DNA from: Chrysomallon squamiferum
Lineage: Eukaryota; Mollusca; Gastropoda; Neomphalida; Peltospiridae
Length of the DNA stretch: 22,500 bases
NCBI GenBank assembly: GCA_012295275.1
Contig: CM022672.1
Location: forward strand, 30,362,059 to 30,384,558
Direction: 5' to 3'
A model generated the notes under the pieces. It made no database searches, had not been told where the DNA came from, and was given only the letters and a program-made list of their open reading frames with translations. Both the position numbers and the translations under genes were made by a program. Shown in pieces: positions 11,489 to 20,908 of the stretch (the first letter of the stretch is position 1; each line of letters begins with the position of its first letter).

Positions 11489-11850
11489 CTGAAAGTATTA
11501 AACACACGTTATAACGACGACAACAATACGTTAAACCTGAAAGTATTAAACACACGTTAACAACGATAACGACGACAACAACACGTTAAAGCTGGAAGTA
11601 TTAAACACACGTTAACAACGACGACAAAAACACATTAAAGCTGAAAGTATTAAACACACGTTAACAACGATAACGACGACAACACGTTAAAGCTGAAAGT
11701 ATTAAACACACATTAACGACGACAACGACGACAACAACGCGTTAAAGCTGAAAGTATTAAACACACGTTAACAACGATAACGACGACAACAACACGTTAA
11801 AGCTGGAAGTATTAAATACACGTTAACAACGACGACGACAACAACAATAC
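11489..11850. repeat. minisatellite of seven ~48-55-base units at the GPCR 3' splice site
   Basis: Unit pattern: CTGAAAGTATTAAACACACG, then TTAACAACGATAACGACGAC, then AACAACACGTTAAAG. Seven units start at 11489, 11537, 11592, 11641, 11693, 11748 and 11803, with internal ACG/AAC variation and the last unit degenerate. On the minus strand each unit start reads TACTTTCAG or TACTTCCAG, so each unit carries a copy of the functional splice acceptor. Confidence 0.95.
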
Positions 11851-12549
11851 AACAACATTTTAAATTTGAAGAAAAGATTTAAAAATAAATACGATTCAAA
11901 CAAAAGCTTAAACTCACTGTACAACTATATATCCTTAACACACTTGCACCAAACATTCATTAAGAGTTCTAGTTGGAAATGGATAGAGATGAAAAGAAAT
12001 GTCGAGGAATGTGGATCACTCGATTCGAGATTTGTGTTTTTCGAAACTCATGTAAAATATTTCTAGTGATTAATGTGCAATATAATTGTATTTTTGTTCC
12101 AGTGTTTGGATGTAGATAATATGTGGATGCTCGGATAATGTTCCGGAAAAAGCCGACAATGGTAATGTTCCGGATATAGCCGATCATTAATGACCAAGAA
12201 GAAGCAAAAGAAGAAAATAAAATAGAAATTGAAAATTAAAAGTTAAAAGCAGCTTCCTTCATCAAACCGTATAATAAACGACAAAAACAAAGTAATGATT
12301 GACACGATACTACAAAATAAGAATTAAAAAATAAAAATAAAATAAACATTTCTGAAATAATTAACAAGATAATTAACTGGCCAAAAGGTGACCCTCAGAA
12401 TGTGGATCATATGTGGCCAGATAATTGAGCTAACTGAGAGGTAGTGTTATTGTGAATACTTTAAGATGGAATATAACAGTGTTGGTATCATTGCTTTACA
12501 AATAATAAAGTTAACTGTTTCCGTCGACACGTCACACGACAGTACTTAC
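11851..12549 (-). other. remainder of the GPCR intron
   Basis: AT-rich and without protein-like frames. The minus-strand 5' donor GTAAGT is at 12549-12544. The one structured item is a 28-base direct duplication at about 12133-12188 containing TAATGTTCCGGA and AGCCGA in each copy. The whole intron is 1,061 bases. Confidence 0.7.
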
Positions 12550-12886
12550 ACATGAACTCTCCGAGCACCCATTTCTGTTGTCCATAAAATTCCAACATGG
12601 CGGCCGGCTGACAGATGAGGAGAACGAGCAGGTCGGCTATGCTGAGGTTCATCAGACAGAAATTCGTCGCCGTCTTCATCTCCTTCACCCTGGCGACTAC
12701 GACGATGACCAGGACGTTGCCGAATACACCAAGCGCGAAGACAATCACGTTGGCAATGGTAACCCATGCCAGGGAGTATATGGGCGTGGTAGCCAAAGTT
12801 CCGTTGGAGAAGCCGCTGACGTTACCGGCTCCCAGGCTGCTGCCGTTGTAAAATTCTGAGTTGAACGTCACAGTCGAAGATTCCAT
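12550..12886 (-). CDS. class A GPCR (ghrelin/TRH-receptor-like), N-terminal exon to start of TM3
   Basis: Starts with ATG at 12886-12884 and ends in phase 1 before GTAAGT (12549), coding residues 1-112 plus the first base of Cys113. The extracellular N-terminus has three N-glycosylation sequons (N14-G-S, N22-V-S, N28-G-T). TM1 runs at about 38-64 with the GN-V motif (FGNVLVIVVVAR). TM2 contains NLSIADLLVLL (N80-L-S, D85), the conserved helix-2 Asp. The first extracellular loop holds the W-x-L-G motif (WVLGEF), followed by the disulphide Cys of TM3. The loop/TM2-TM3 sequence resembles lophotrochozoan receptors annotated as growth-hormone-secretagogue-receptor-like. The ligand is unknown, presumably a neuropeptide. 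An acceptor (TTTTTCAG) at 12917-12918 puts the exon start at 12916. The 30 bases from there to the ATG are also open, so an upstream coding or 5' UTR exon is expected. Confidence 0.9.
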
Positions 12887-13390
12887 ATCGAGACGATTAA
12901 TGGATATTTCAACAATCTGAAAAACAAAAATAAAATTAAGTGTGTTAGGTAATTATCACTCTTTAAACAATCCAAAGGCAATAAATTTTTACTGGCTATA
13001 TGAGCCAATTCCATTGAACTGTCTAAACAAAAAGAATACATTATACTGTGAAGCATCACAGACAAAACAATGTACACGACTATCAAAGAAAAGGAGAAAA
13101 AAACTATCTAATGTACGAAAGATGATATATGTGTATAACGGGTGCAAAATTACACAACACTAAAATGTTGACAGACTGTAACAAATTAAAATTATAAGGC
13201 AGTAAAATGTATAGAGTTTTGAAATAGAGAAGAAAGAAAAGACATTACGATTTATCTTATAAGGAGAATAATGGCGTAGTAATAATGGAGTAGCGTAGGT
13301 TTCAAGCGCCTGGTGCACGGTAAACAAAACGCCCGGGGCAACCGTCTCTGTGTCAGGGGCAACACTAAGCTATGTGTGAAGGAAACAAAA
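12887..13390 (-). other. 5' edge of the GPCR exon and anonymous flank
   Basis: 12887-12916 is the leader part of the GPCR exon, preceded on the minus strand by a clear pyrimidine tract and CAG. The rest to 13390 has no protein-like ORF. A short less AT-rich piece near 13305-13375 carries GGGGCAAC twice, 25 bases apart. Confidence 0.55.
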
Positions 13391-13430
13391 ATCTATCTAT
13401 CTATCTATCTGTCTGTCTGTCTGTCTGTCC

Positions 13431-13470
<40 letters not shown>

Positions 13471-13550
13471 TTTGTCTGTCTATCTGTCTGTCTGTCTGTC
13501 TATCTGTTTTTGTCTGTCTGTCTATCTGTCTGTCTATCTATGTATCTATA
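13391..13550. repeat. (TATC)n/(TGTC)n tetranucleotide microsatellite
   Basis: ATCT units give way to GTCT units and return to mixed ATCT/GTCT, about 160 bases with a few TTT interruptions. The Cys/Leu/Ser-rich ORFs over it are artefacts. Confidence 0.97.
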
Positions 13551-14783
13551 TCCTTAACAGGTAGAAAAAAGAAAAAGAAGATAAAATACGAACTAATCAA
13601 ACGATGCTAATGTCAGTATAAAAATTCCGCCTGCAATCCTGTAACGCAAACGCGCAAAGTAATGAAACGTGTTTATACCTGTGTGATACTTTGATATCGT
13701 TTGGGTCGTTGGTTGTTATTAAAATAATAATGACGTTCACTTTAATTAATTCAAGATATTAAACTTCTGTGACGTCTACGTTGATTTTTGATTATAGCAG
13801 ACGAGTTTAATAACATTTTTATTAATCCAGACTAATAGACTTTCTCTGTTAATGTTCATTATGGGTGGTTTTCGATCATCTTAATTACAATTTTGAAATA
13901 GGTATTAATTACAGGTGAGTTTTTACAAAGGTTGTTGAACTTTATTTTGTCTTTGATGTATCGTCTGATGTTCTTGTTATTTTAAAAATAATCTGTAGGT
14001 CACGTGATCTGCGCGTATTTTTATTATTATTCATCATAATCATCATCATCGTTATAATCATCGTAATCATCATGATTATTAATATTATTATCATCATCAT
14101 TATTATTAATATCATCATTAACTCTTATATTTACGTCTGTTATCGTTATTATATTATTCATCAGGTGATTTCTGCAAAGAATTAAGGAGTTATTGCTTGT
14201 ATGCCGTGTAGGTGAGTTGATGTATTTTGTTTATTTATCAGGTTAGGAGGTACGGGTTTTTATTTATTATTGTTATTCTTTTAAATATTTTTATGTAAGA
14301 CATAACGTTGATATTGAGAAGACGAAAAAAAAAAAAAAAAAAAGAATTAAATAAAAAATAAATAAAATATAAAATTATATATATATATACAGACACACAC
14401 ACATATATATAAGAATTTTAAAAAAAAAAAAAAAAAATTAATAACGTTAAAAAAAAAAAAAAAAAAAACACAAGAAATTCAGTCATTGTGAGTGTCGCTG
14501 TTTCTGTTACTTCACTGAAAATCTGAGATGTTTGATTGAAGACAAGAATTATCACCGATCACCAGTTCATGAAATATTGAGCCGTTTAAATCAGAACAAA
14601 TGAGCTTCTGATCTCTTGCGAATCAAGTTTATCCCCCCTATAGCTGCGTTACGTCACCAGTGTCATTAATTTGACACATTTTGTTCTTTTTGATTTGACG
14701 TGTATCAAAATGTTTTAGTTTAAAGACAGTAATTTATGGTTATCGTTATTAGCTATGGTAGCGTAGTCAGTTTGACGTTCTGT
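13551..14783. other. AT-rich stretch, no gene seen
   Basis: Contains (ATC)n/(ATT)n repeats at about 14023-14135 and three poly(A) runs with a short AT/AC microsatellite at 14324-14468. There is a GGTCACGTGATC word at 13998-14009. Nothing protein-like was found. Confidence 0.6.
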
Positions 14784-15250
14784 CGTAAAGTATAATGTTT
14801 TACAATACAATACAAACAGTACAGTACAATACAATACAGTACAACTCTGTTGTCTGATATTCTGTCTTATGATTGGTTCTCGTTATAACGTCTGTAACAT
14901 TAATTCTTTGAATGTGTTTCTTTGTAAACAGAGTATAATGTAATACAGTACAATACAGATAATACAATACAGTTGTGTTAGGTGTTTGATATTCTGTAAT
15001 TTATGATTGCTATTGTTACAACACAATGTCCGTAACATTAATTATTTCTGTGTAATTGTTTGTAGGTAAAGTATAATGTAATATAATTCAATATAGGACA
15101 ACACAATACAATACAATACAATACAATACAATACAGTATAATATAATTGTGCTAACAGTATGATACTCTGTCGTTTGTGATTGGTTCTCCTTATAACATT
15201 AATCTAGTATGGTTTATAAGTAGCCGGTTTATAAGTATATAGTATAATAT
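14784..15250. repeat. three tandem ~150-base units, each with an internal (AATAC)n array
   Basis: Units begin with AAAGTATAATG or AGAGTATAATG at about 14788, 14932 and 15067. Each continues with AATAC pentamers, then a TGATATTCTGT-type segment, a TATGATTGGTTCTC-like segment and GTAACATTAAT. The second and third units are diverged. Copy number of the pentamer differs between units. Confidence 0.8.
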
Positions 15251-15381
15251 AATATAATATAATAGTAAAATCAATGTTGTAACCAAATAACTATAAATAT
15301 TCCTCAAATTGTTTTGACGTAACACGATATTTCTTCTGTGTAACCCGATCACCTAATCATCCGTCTGATACAATTTACGTT

Positions 15382-15458
15382 TATCAAAAGAAACGAATTC
15401 GTAATCACGCAGACGACAAAGACGTCTGCTATCCGATCTTGAAAATGCTCTTTTGATA
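15382..15458. repeat. nested inverted repeat (two-tier hairpin)
   Basis: Outer arms TATCAAAAGA (15382-15391) and TCTTTTGATA (15449-15458) are perfect complements. Inside lie GCAGACG (15409-15415) and CGTCTGC (15423-15429) around a 7-base loop. A TATATAAG sequence follows at about 15481. Confidence 0.6.
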
Positions 15459-16435
15459 GAAGTGTTTGAGAAAGCACTCTTATATAAGACGTGACTCGTA
15501 TTAGATAATGTTAATATAATGCATGAAAAATTGTTTTTAGAAAATTTGCCGAGCACTTGAATCTGTCAGCAATCAGACAGGTTCATTATGCATTATTAAT
15601 GACGTAATATCAGCGTTTGTCTTCTGACGTCAGAACTATTTTTGTAATATTAATTCTGCAAGCTGTAAGTGTACTGGCCGAGATAATGAGATAAAAACAG
15701 TCTGATAACTTTCCTCTCTAAGCTTTGAAGCAGATACGCTAAAATAAGGATTTCTCACTAATTGTTGGCTCATGTGTTTTTGTTTTATATGCAGATTTCC
15801 CCAATCCACAGTCATCATGGTCGATGCATCACTTATGGCAGGTTGCCCGGAACTGCAAAGAGCCCAGTGGGTATACTGGTTTTATTCATTTAGGTTTCTT
15901 CATTATTTAACCCAGAGAAGTCGTCCAACATAATCTGTAATTTGAAATCAGAAAACGTGGGCGTTTGGGGATTCTTTGGTTTACAAGGGGTAAAGGAGAT
16001 GATATGCCCTACATTCTACAGCGATACGATCCAATTTCTTTTCTGCTTTGCCCCAGTTTTTCTCACTGTTTTGCTCATTTGTCTCTCTCGTTCTGACACC
16101 CACATCTGATAAGCTTCGAAGACTTTATTTATGTGCTACACTTGTAATCAAAAATGAATAATAACAACAAGATAGTGCAACTTTCTATAAGGGAGTTAAC
16201 TCTTATTAGGTAAAACACACCACGGACACATCTCTTTGGGGTTTAACAATTATTTTTCATGGGCTAGAAGCATAGATAAACTAAAAACTGAAGTATTATG
16301 ACAGTATTAAAATAATATATTCATATTCAGTGCTCCGGGTTTATCTCCCATCAGTGCAGTATGAAATCATTCTCATTTTCTTTTTTTTATTACTGTTGTA
16401 TCTCTGATCTACGAAATACCCACGTTTCTGTGTAA
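15459..16435. other. anonymous stretch, no gene recognised
   Basis: Mixed composition, less AT-rich in 15800-16130, but with no frame of protein-like character longer than about 60 codons and no repeat structure that I can see. It includes a CRE-like palindrome, CTGACGTCAG at 15624-15633. Confidence 0.4.
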
Positions 16436-16720
16436 AATGATCGTTATGATACGTTATAGTGCGTCTGTTCTGTGTATGAAATGCATTCATGTTATAATGA
16501 TCATGATATATTACTGATATCTATGAATGAAACACATGCAGGCTCAAAATGATCATTATGAAACATTGACTATATGTATGAAATACATGCATGCCATATT
16601 ATTGTACGTCAACTAATGCATAAAATATAATCATGCTATAACGATCATTATGAAGTATTTTTGTACGACTATCTCTCTATGAAAGAAATGCATGCATAAT
16701 GATCATTATAATTTGAAGGA
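16436..16720. repeat. degenerate tandem repeat with TGATCA and ATGCAT palindromes
   Basis: Five or six units of about 45-60 bases, each with a core like ATAATGATCATTATGA followed by a TATGAAA-ATGCATGC segment. Clear cores lie near 16438, 16495, 16547, 16638 and 16696. Units are diverged, so the array is old. Confidence 0.7.
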
Positions 16721-16929
16721 CGTTCAGTCATGATAAGTAGGATATGGTTTTGACCTTCACGAATTTCTTTCTTGAGAAATAATTTTATGGGTAAATGCTA
16801 ATATTTATAACAGAGGCGTTTAAATCAGCTACGTATGTCGGTTAAATATTAATCTGTTCCGTCAACGTTTCTAATTTAATGGAACAGATCACGTCATTCA
16901 GTTATCAGATCAAAACGTGTCAGTTTAGC

Positions 16930-17276
16930 TATCGTACTAGTGTGTTGCATGTGCGTGTGCGTGAGTTTAAGGGGATGCAGCTATATATCTGTGAATCATA
17001 GTCTATCTAAATGTTTGCATTTATATCTGTATGCTTGTGTTTTTCTGTTTTTTGTGTGTTTGTGTATATCTAGGTCTGTGTACCTATGTATGAGTGCGTA
17101 GGTGCGTGCGTGTGTGTTTATGTAGATGCGTCTACTTGTAATCTCTATCTATTTGTATATCTGTTTATGTCTGTATGTATGTTTTTGTGGTTTTGTGTGT
17201 TTGTGTATATGTAGGTCTATGTAGGAATGTGTGTGTGTGTGTGCGCGCGCGCGCGTTTTTTTTGTGGTGGTGGTAG
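16930..17276. repeat. GT-rich degenerate repeat region with (GC)n run
   Basis: Dense TGTGT/TATGT/TCTGT words without a fixed unit, ending in (GT)n then (GC)n at about 17229-17255 and a T run. This is alternating purine-pyrimidine, Z-DNA-prone sequence. Confidence 0.8.
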
Positions 17277-17635
17277 GTCTGGATTCAGCTATCCATCAAG
17301 AACATCTCGGGTATCATACACACTCTACAATCTCTACTTGTAACGTACAGAGTCGTCAAAACGTTTGACAAATACAAATTAAACTGAATACATGAACGTA
17401 ATTATACAAATTGTCTTTCCCCAATCTTTTACGATTTCATGTAAAACTGGTCACGTGGTGCAGGATATAAGAAGGCATGTATTTAAAAGTCACCGGAATG
17501 CCCAGCGGTCTATTTAGAGTTGTGGCCAGTCTACCGCCAGTGATACATCAACTACGTGATTGCAGTTTGGGGAATCCGCACACTAAACATCAGCGCCGAC
17601 GAATCACGAAACAGTCATACGGAATAACGTACGTG
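17277..17635. other. unique island between two GT-rich repeat tracts
   Basis: About 360 bases of non-repetitive, less AT-rich sequence flanked on both sides by GT/TATG low-complexity DNA. An ATG frame at 17477 runs for some 50 codons before entering the repeat, with no family resemblance. A CACGTG lies at 17452-17457. It could be a regulatory element or a remnant of an exon or mobile element; I cannot assign it. Confidence 0.3.
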
Positions 17636-18075
17636 TGTATCTGTGTGTGTGTGTGCGTGTGAGTATCTGTGTGTATGTGTGTGAGCGTGTCTTTGTGTGT
17701 ATGTATGTATGTGTTTCTGAGTAGATAGGTATGTATGAATCTGTATACAGTTATGTGTTTAAGTGAGTGTACGTACGTAAATATGTGTGTGTGTGTGTGT
17801 TTGTCTATGTATAGGTGTTTGTATGTCTATGTCTATATGTTTATGAATGTCTATATGCCTCTGGGTGTGTGTCTGAGTGTGTGTGTGCGTGTGTTTCTGT
17901 ATATAGGAATGTACATTTATGTTTGTGCGTATATATGAAGTATATATGTATGTGTGTGTGAGCTATATGTGGCTGTACGGACGTGTCTGTATATGTGTAT
18001 TAATATATGTATGGATGTTTTTATGTGTGTGTTTGTATATTTGTGTATGTGTGTGTGTGTGTGTCTTGGATGTGT
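17636..18075. repeat. GT/TATG-rich degenerate repeat region
   Basis: Continuous TGTGTG, TATGTATG and TGTCTG words; Cys/Val/Tyr-rich ORFs over it are artefacts. It resembles 16930-17276, as if one array had been split by the unique island between them. Confidence 0.85.
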
Positions 18076-18503
18076 CTTTAATAATTTGTAATTATCCAGT
18101 TAATAAGAGATATATTTTTTCAGCTTAATGCTATTTTGGAATAATAGTTTTTCTTGATTTCAAAGTTCACTGTTTTCTGCCAAACATGAAATTCTTTTAG
18201 TATCTGTCCCATATGAAACTGACAACGATACAAAGAAACAAACAAATAAATAAATAATTAAATAATAAACAAATTAACAAAAAAAAATAAAAAAAAATAA
18301 TAATAAAATAAAAAATAAAAAAAAAAAAAAATAATAATAATAAAATAATAAAAAAATAAATAAAATAAAAAATAAAATAAAAAAAAATAACGTTTCTTTA
18401 ATAATAATACAGTTTGTAAAACTAAAAACAAATAACGTTCATATGATAATGAAATGACAGTTATCTGATAATAAATGAATGAATAAATAAAGAATATTAC
18501 ATT

Positions 18504-18535
<32 letters not shown>

Positions 18536-18545
18536 ACGTTCATGA

Positions 18546-18576
18546 AATAATAATAATTAATAATAATAATAATAAA

Positions 18577-18625
<49 letters not shown>
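18546..18625. repeat. (AAT)n-(ATT)n inverted arrays
   Basis: An AAT array (18546-18575) and an ATT array (18580-18625) separated by a few bases form a near-perfect inverted repeat capable of a long AT hairpin or cruciform. Confidence 0.85.
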
Positions 18626-18627
<2 letters not shown>

Positions 18628-18766
18628 AATCCTTAGATACGGTAAGGAAGATATTAAATTCTTACAGTTAAAAACCAGCGTTTCCAGTAATTGACAGCAA
18701 CTGATTTTAATTTTGAAATCATCGCGTTAACATACCCACTAAGTACCATTTAACGTTCGTTATTAA

Positions 18767-18790
18767 TGACGTCATATAATTTTGACGTCA
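18767..18790. promoter_or_regulatory. paired CRE-type palindromes
   Basis: Two perfect TGACGTCA octamers at 18767-18774 and 18783-18790. TGACGTCA is the established CREB/ATF binding site. They lie about 5.9 kb upstream of the GPCR exon on the minus strand; a regulatory role is inference. Confidence 0.4.
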
Positions 18791-19010
18791 ATTTAAAGCG
18801 TTTTTATTTTAAAAATAAATCTTTTTTTTTTGTGGGGGGGGGGAGATTTCTTCAGAATAAACCCGTTGCCCCCATTCTCTATCTGCAAAAATAAGTAAAT
18901 AAGTAAATAATGTATTTAGGTCACTGAATGTGTGTAACCTCTAGAACTATAAAATAACAAAGTAAACAATAACAAGATAAATAAAAAATAAAAAAAAAAA
19001 AAAATAAAAA

Positions 19011-19062
19011 AAACTCACTCGAGTAACTGTTTGTTTATGCAAACCATTGGTCGAGTGAGTTT
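19011..19062. repeat. 12-base perfect inverted repeat with 28-base loop
   Basis: AAACTCACTCGA (19011-19022) is the exact reverse complement of TCGAGTGAGTTT (19051-19062). The loop contains TATGCAAAC, similar to an octamer motif, and a smaller GTTTG/CAAAC stem. It is preceded by an A-rich tract. Confidence 0.75.
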
Positions 19063-19235
19063 ATTAAGTAAATAAAATAAAATAATGAATATAAATTTGT
19101 AGGTAAAGGGAATGTATATATATACTGGTGTTTGTGTTTGTGTATTTATGTAGTTTTGTGTCTGTGTGTATGCGTGTATTTCTATGAATGTATACAGGGT
19201 ATAGAGGGTAAACCAAATAAACCATACGCTCACTG

Positions 19236-19250
19236 TGAGAGTATGTTAAT

Positions 19251-19334
<84 letters not shown>

Positions 19335-19345
19335 GTTAATGTGAG
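19236..19345. repeat. (GT)n-(GA)n microsatellite flanked by direct repeats
   Basis: GT from 19257 to 19288 followed by GA from 19289 to 19330. GAGAGTATGTTAATGTG occurs on both sides, at about 19237-19253 and 19327-19343. Confidence 0.95.
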
Positions 19346-19662
19346 AGAGAGAGTATTACAAACGAGGATTATCGAGACTAAAGATGGACGAGTTTCCCTG
19401 AGGACTGACAAAGCTGGGATGAAATTTCTCGCTCACAAACTAATTGGAAGTGACGCCCACGGCGGCAGGATGACAGTCACGACAACATCAGCGAGGCGAC
19501 GGCGGCCGTTAATAATCGGGGGATTCTTTAAGAAAATTAATAGCACTGAATTGTGAGAAAATATCGGCTAAGAAGGTATTGTGCTAAACGTCGTATTTGG
19601 TGACATATTTATAAATACTGATATCACTTTGACCTCAGAGGATTTTCTGTTACATATATTTA

Positions 19663-19663
<1 letters not shown>
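19346..19663. other. locally GC-rich unique island
   Basis: 19440-19520 is one of the most GC- and CpG-rich pieces of the window (GACGCCCACGGCGGCAGG, then GCGAGGCGACGGCGGCC). It could be a promoter or 5' UTR exon of the minus-strand GPCR, or an exon of an unseen gene. The + frame that crosses it begins inside the microsatellite and shows no family pattern, so I do not call it coding. Confidence 0.3.
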
Positions 19664-19712
<49 letters not shown>

Positions 19713-19980
19713 CAACACAAACGCACTCTGACAAACACGAACACACACATATATGTATATACACAGATATAGACATAAACACAGACAGCATCACATTCAC
19801 TCACAGACGCACAAAGTCACTCATAGATATATGTACGCACGTACTAACACTCACAAACACATTCACACAAACACTTACACACATACACACTCAGACAAAC
19901 ATACACCAACATACACACAGACGCAGACAAACACAAACACACACAGATTCTCAGACAAACACACAATATAAATACAGTGA
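19664..19980. repeat. (CA)n microsatellite and CACA-rich degenerate tail
   Basis: Pure CA from 19664 to 19708, then ACACA/CAGACA words to about 19970. It is the strand-reversed counterpart of the GT-rich arrays at 16930-18075. Confidence 0.9.
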
Positions 19981-20262
19981 TGATATTAATGGTTCAGGAA
20001 TTAAAAAGAAAGTAATTATGAAAGTTAACTGACCGTCATTCTTAAACGACCACTTGACCAGCATGATTGACAAACTGACGTCGCCATCTTTATAAACAGT
20101 TCTTTACAAACATCGGCAGAAAGTGAAAGCAGGCGGCGTGGTTTGTTAGGAAAGCTTTCAGAAAGATGGACGCAGGATAATGTGTTGTTGTTTGTTAGTT
20201 ATCACTGTTAGTGTACTTTATTTAACGCGACGCTGTTGAAATATCTGACTGTGGTGCGCATG
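19981..20262 (-). promoter_or_regulatory. possible minus-strand promoter region
   Basis: Less AT-rich, unique sequence. Read on the minus strand it has TATAAAG at 20094-20088, then ATGGCGACGTCAG directly after it. A promoter for the GPCR transcription unit would need an upstream exon like this, but no strong donor follows and no exon can be proven. Weak call. Confidence 0.2.
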
Positions 20263-20908
20263 CACTTTATACGTCTCAGATATGTTGTGCGTGTCAGTCA
20301 AAATACCGAACTTGTTTAGTGGAATAAATAAAGGAAAATACTGATTCCTGGTTATTGCCATGTCAACTAACTGAATTCAAAACGCTGCAGATGTAATTTT
20401 TAATTTAGATTTTATTTTTAATTTTTGAATTTTGTGATAATGTTTGCTGCTGTGGTGCTGTTAATATGTTGAATTTTGTTGATATAAAAATATGATTTAA
20501 TGAATGGATTAATGTATCAAAATAACTACTTAAGTTCTCAGCTTGCATCGGCACCTGTCACTTTTATTTATCACCTGGGTGTTAGACAGCTAGTGTTAAA
20601 CTAACCTACTTACAAGCTAACCTAATTTTGAACTGGACGCTTTTTTATTTTTATTTAACACAAAGTGTCCGAGTGACGATTTTGATTTCATAGATAATGT
20701 CGAGAACAACAATACAGAGTGTTTTTTATTCTCAGTTTAATAAACGCTAAAAAGTACACTAAAGCGGAAGGCGGATGCGTTATGCGTTATTGGACAGAGA
20801 AGAGGAGATGAATGCAGACTGAGTCTGGCTGAGGATGTACTTTGTCACGCGGCTACGAATCAGAACGAATTCACGCTCCACGCAGTGATTCATGCGGCAA
20901 ATGAGTAC
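20263..20908. repeat. direct duplication, copy 1
   Basis: Starts at CACTTTATACGTCTCA and matches 21848-22500 along its whole length, with spacing of 1585 bases at the left end and 1592 at the right. The right-hand 370 bases (from about 20540) are nearly identical between copies, with about a dozen differences. The left-hand part is clearly more diverged. The copy may extend further, since copy 2 is cut by the window end. On the minus strand it contains a frame of about 40-66 codons ending at TAA near 20780, with AATAAA downstream of it. Confidence 0.9.

Larger units (their letters stand above)
18076..18998. other. AT-rich stretch with A-rich arrays, no gene seen
   Basis: A-rich AAAT/AAT arrays at about 18240-18390 and 18508-18535, a self-complementary AAT/ATT pair at 18546-18625, two CRE palindromes at 18767-18790, and a T9 run followed by ten Gs at about 18822-18843. 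No protein-like frame. Confidence 0.6.

Noticed and set aside
10920-11514. Long + strand ORFs over the GPCR exon
   Set aside because: They are antisense shadows of the receptor; the minus strand has transmembrane motifs and splice sites, the + frames have no family pattern.
12578-12859. + strand ORFs of 78-93 codons over the N-terminal GPCR exon
   Set aside because: Antisense shadows of the minus-strand coding exon.
13313-13564. Cys/Leu/Ser-rich small secreted protein
   Set aside because: Nearly all of the frame is the TATC/TGTC microsatellite.
19257-19556. 99-codon + ORF across the CpG-rich island
   Set aside because: It starts inside the GT/GA microsatellite and its tail shows no domain or conserved pattern.
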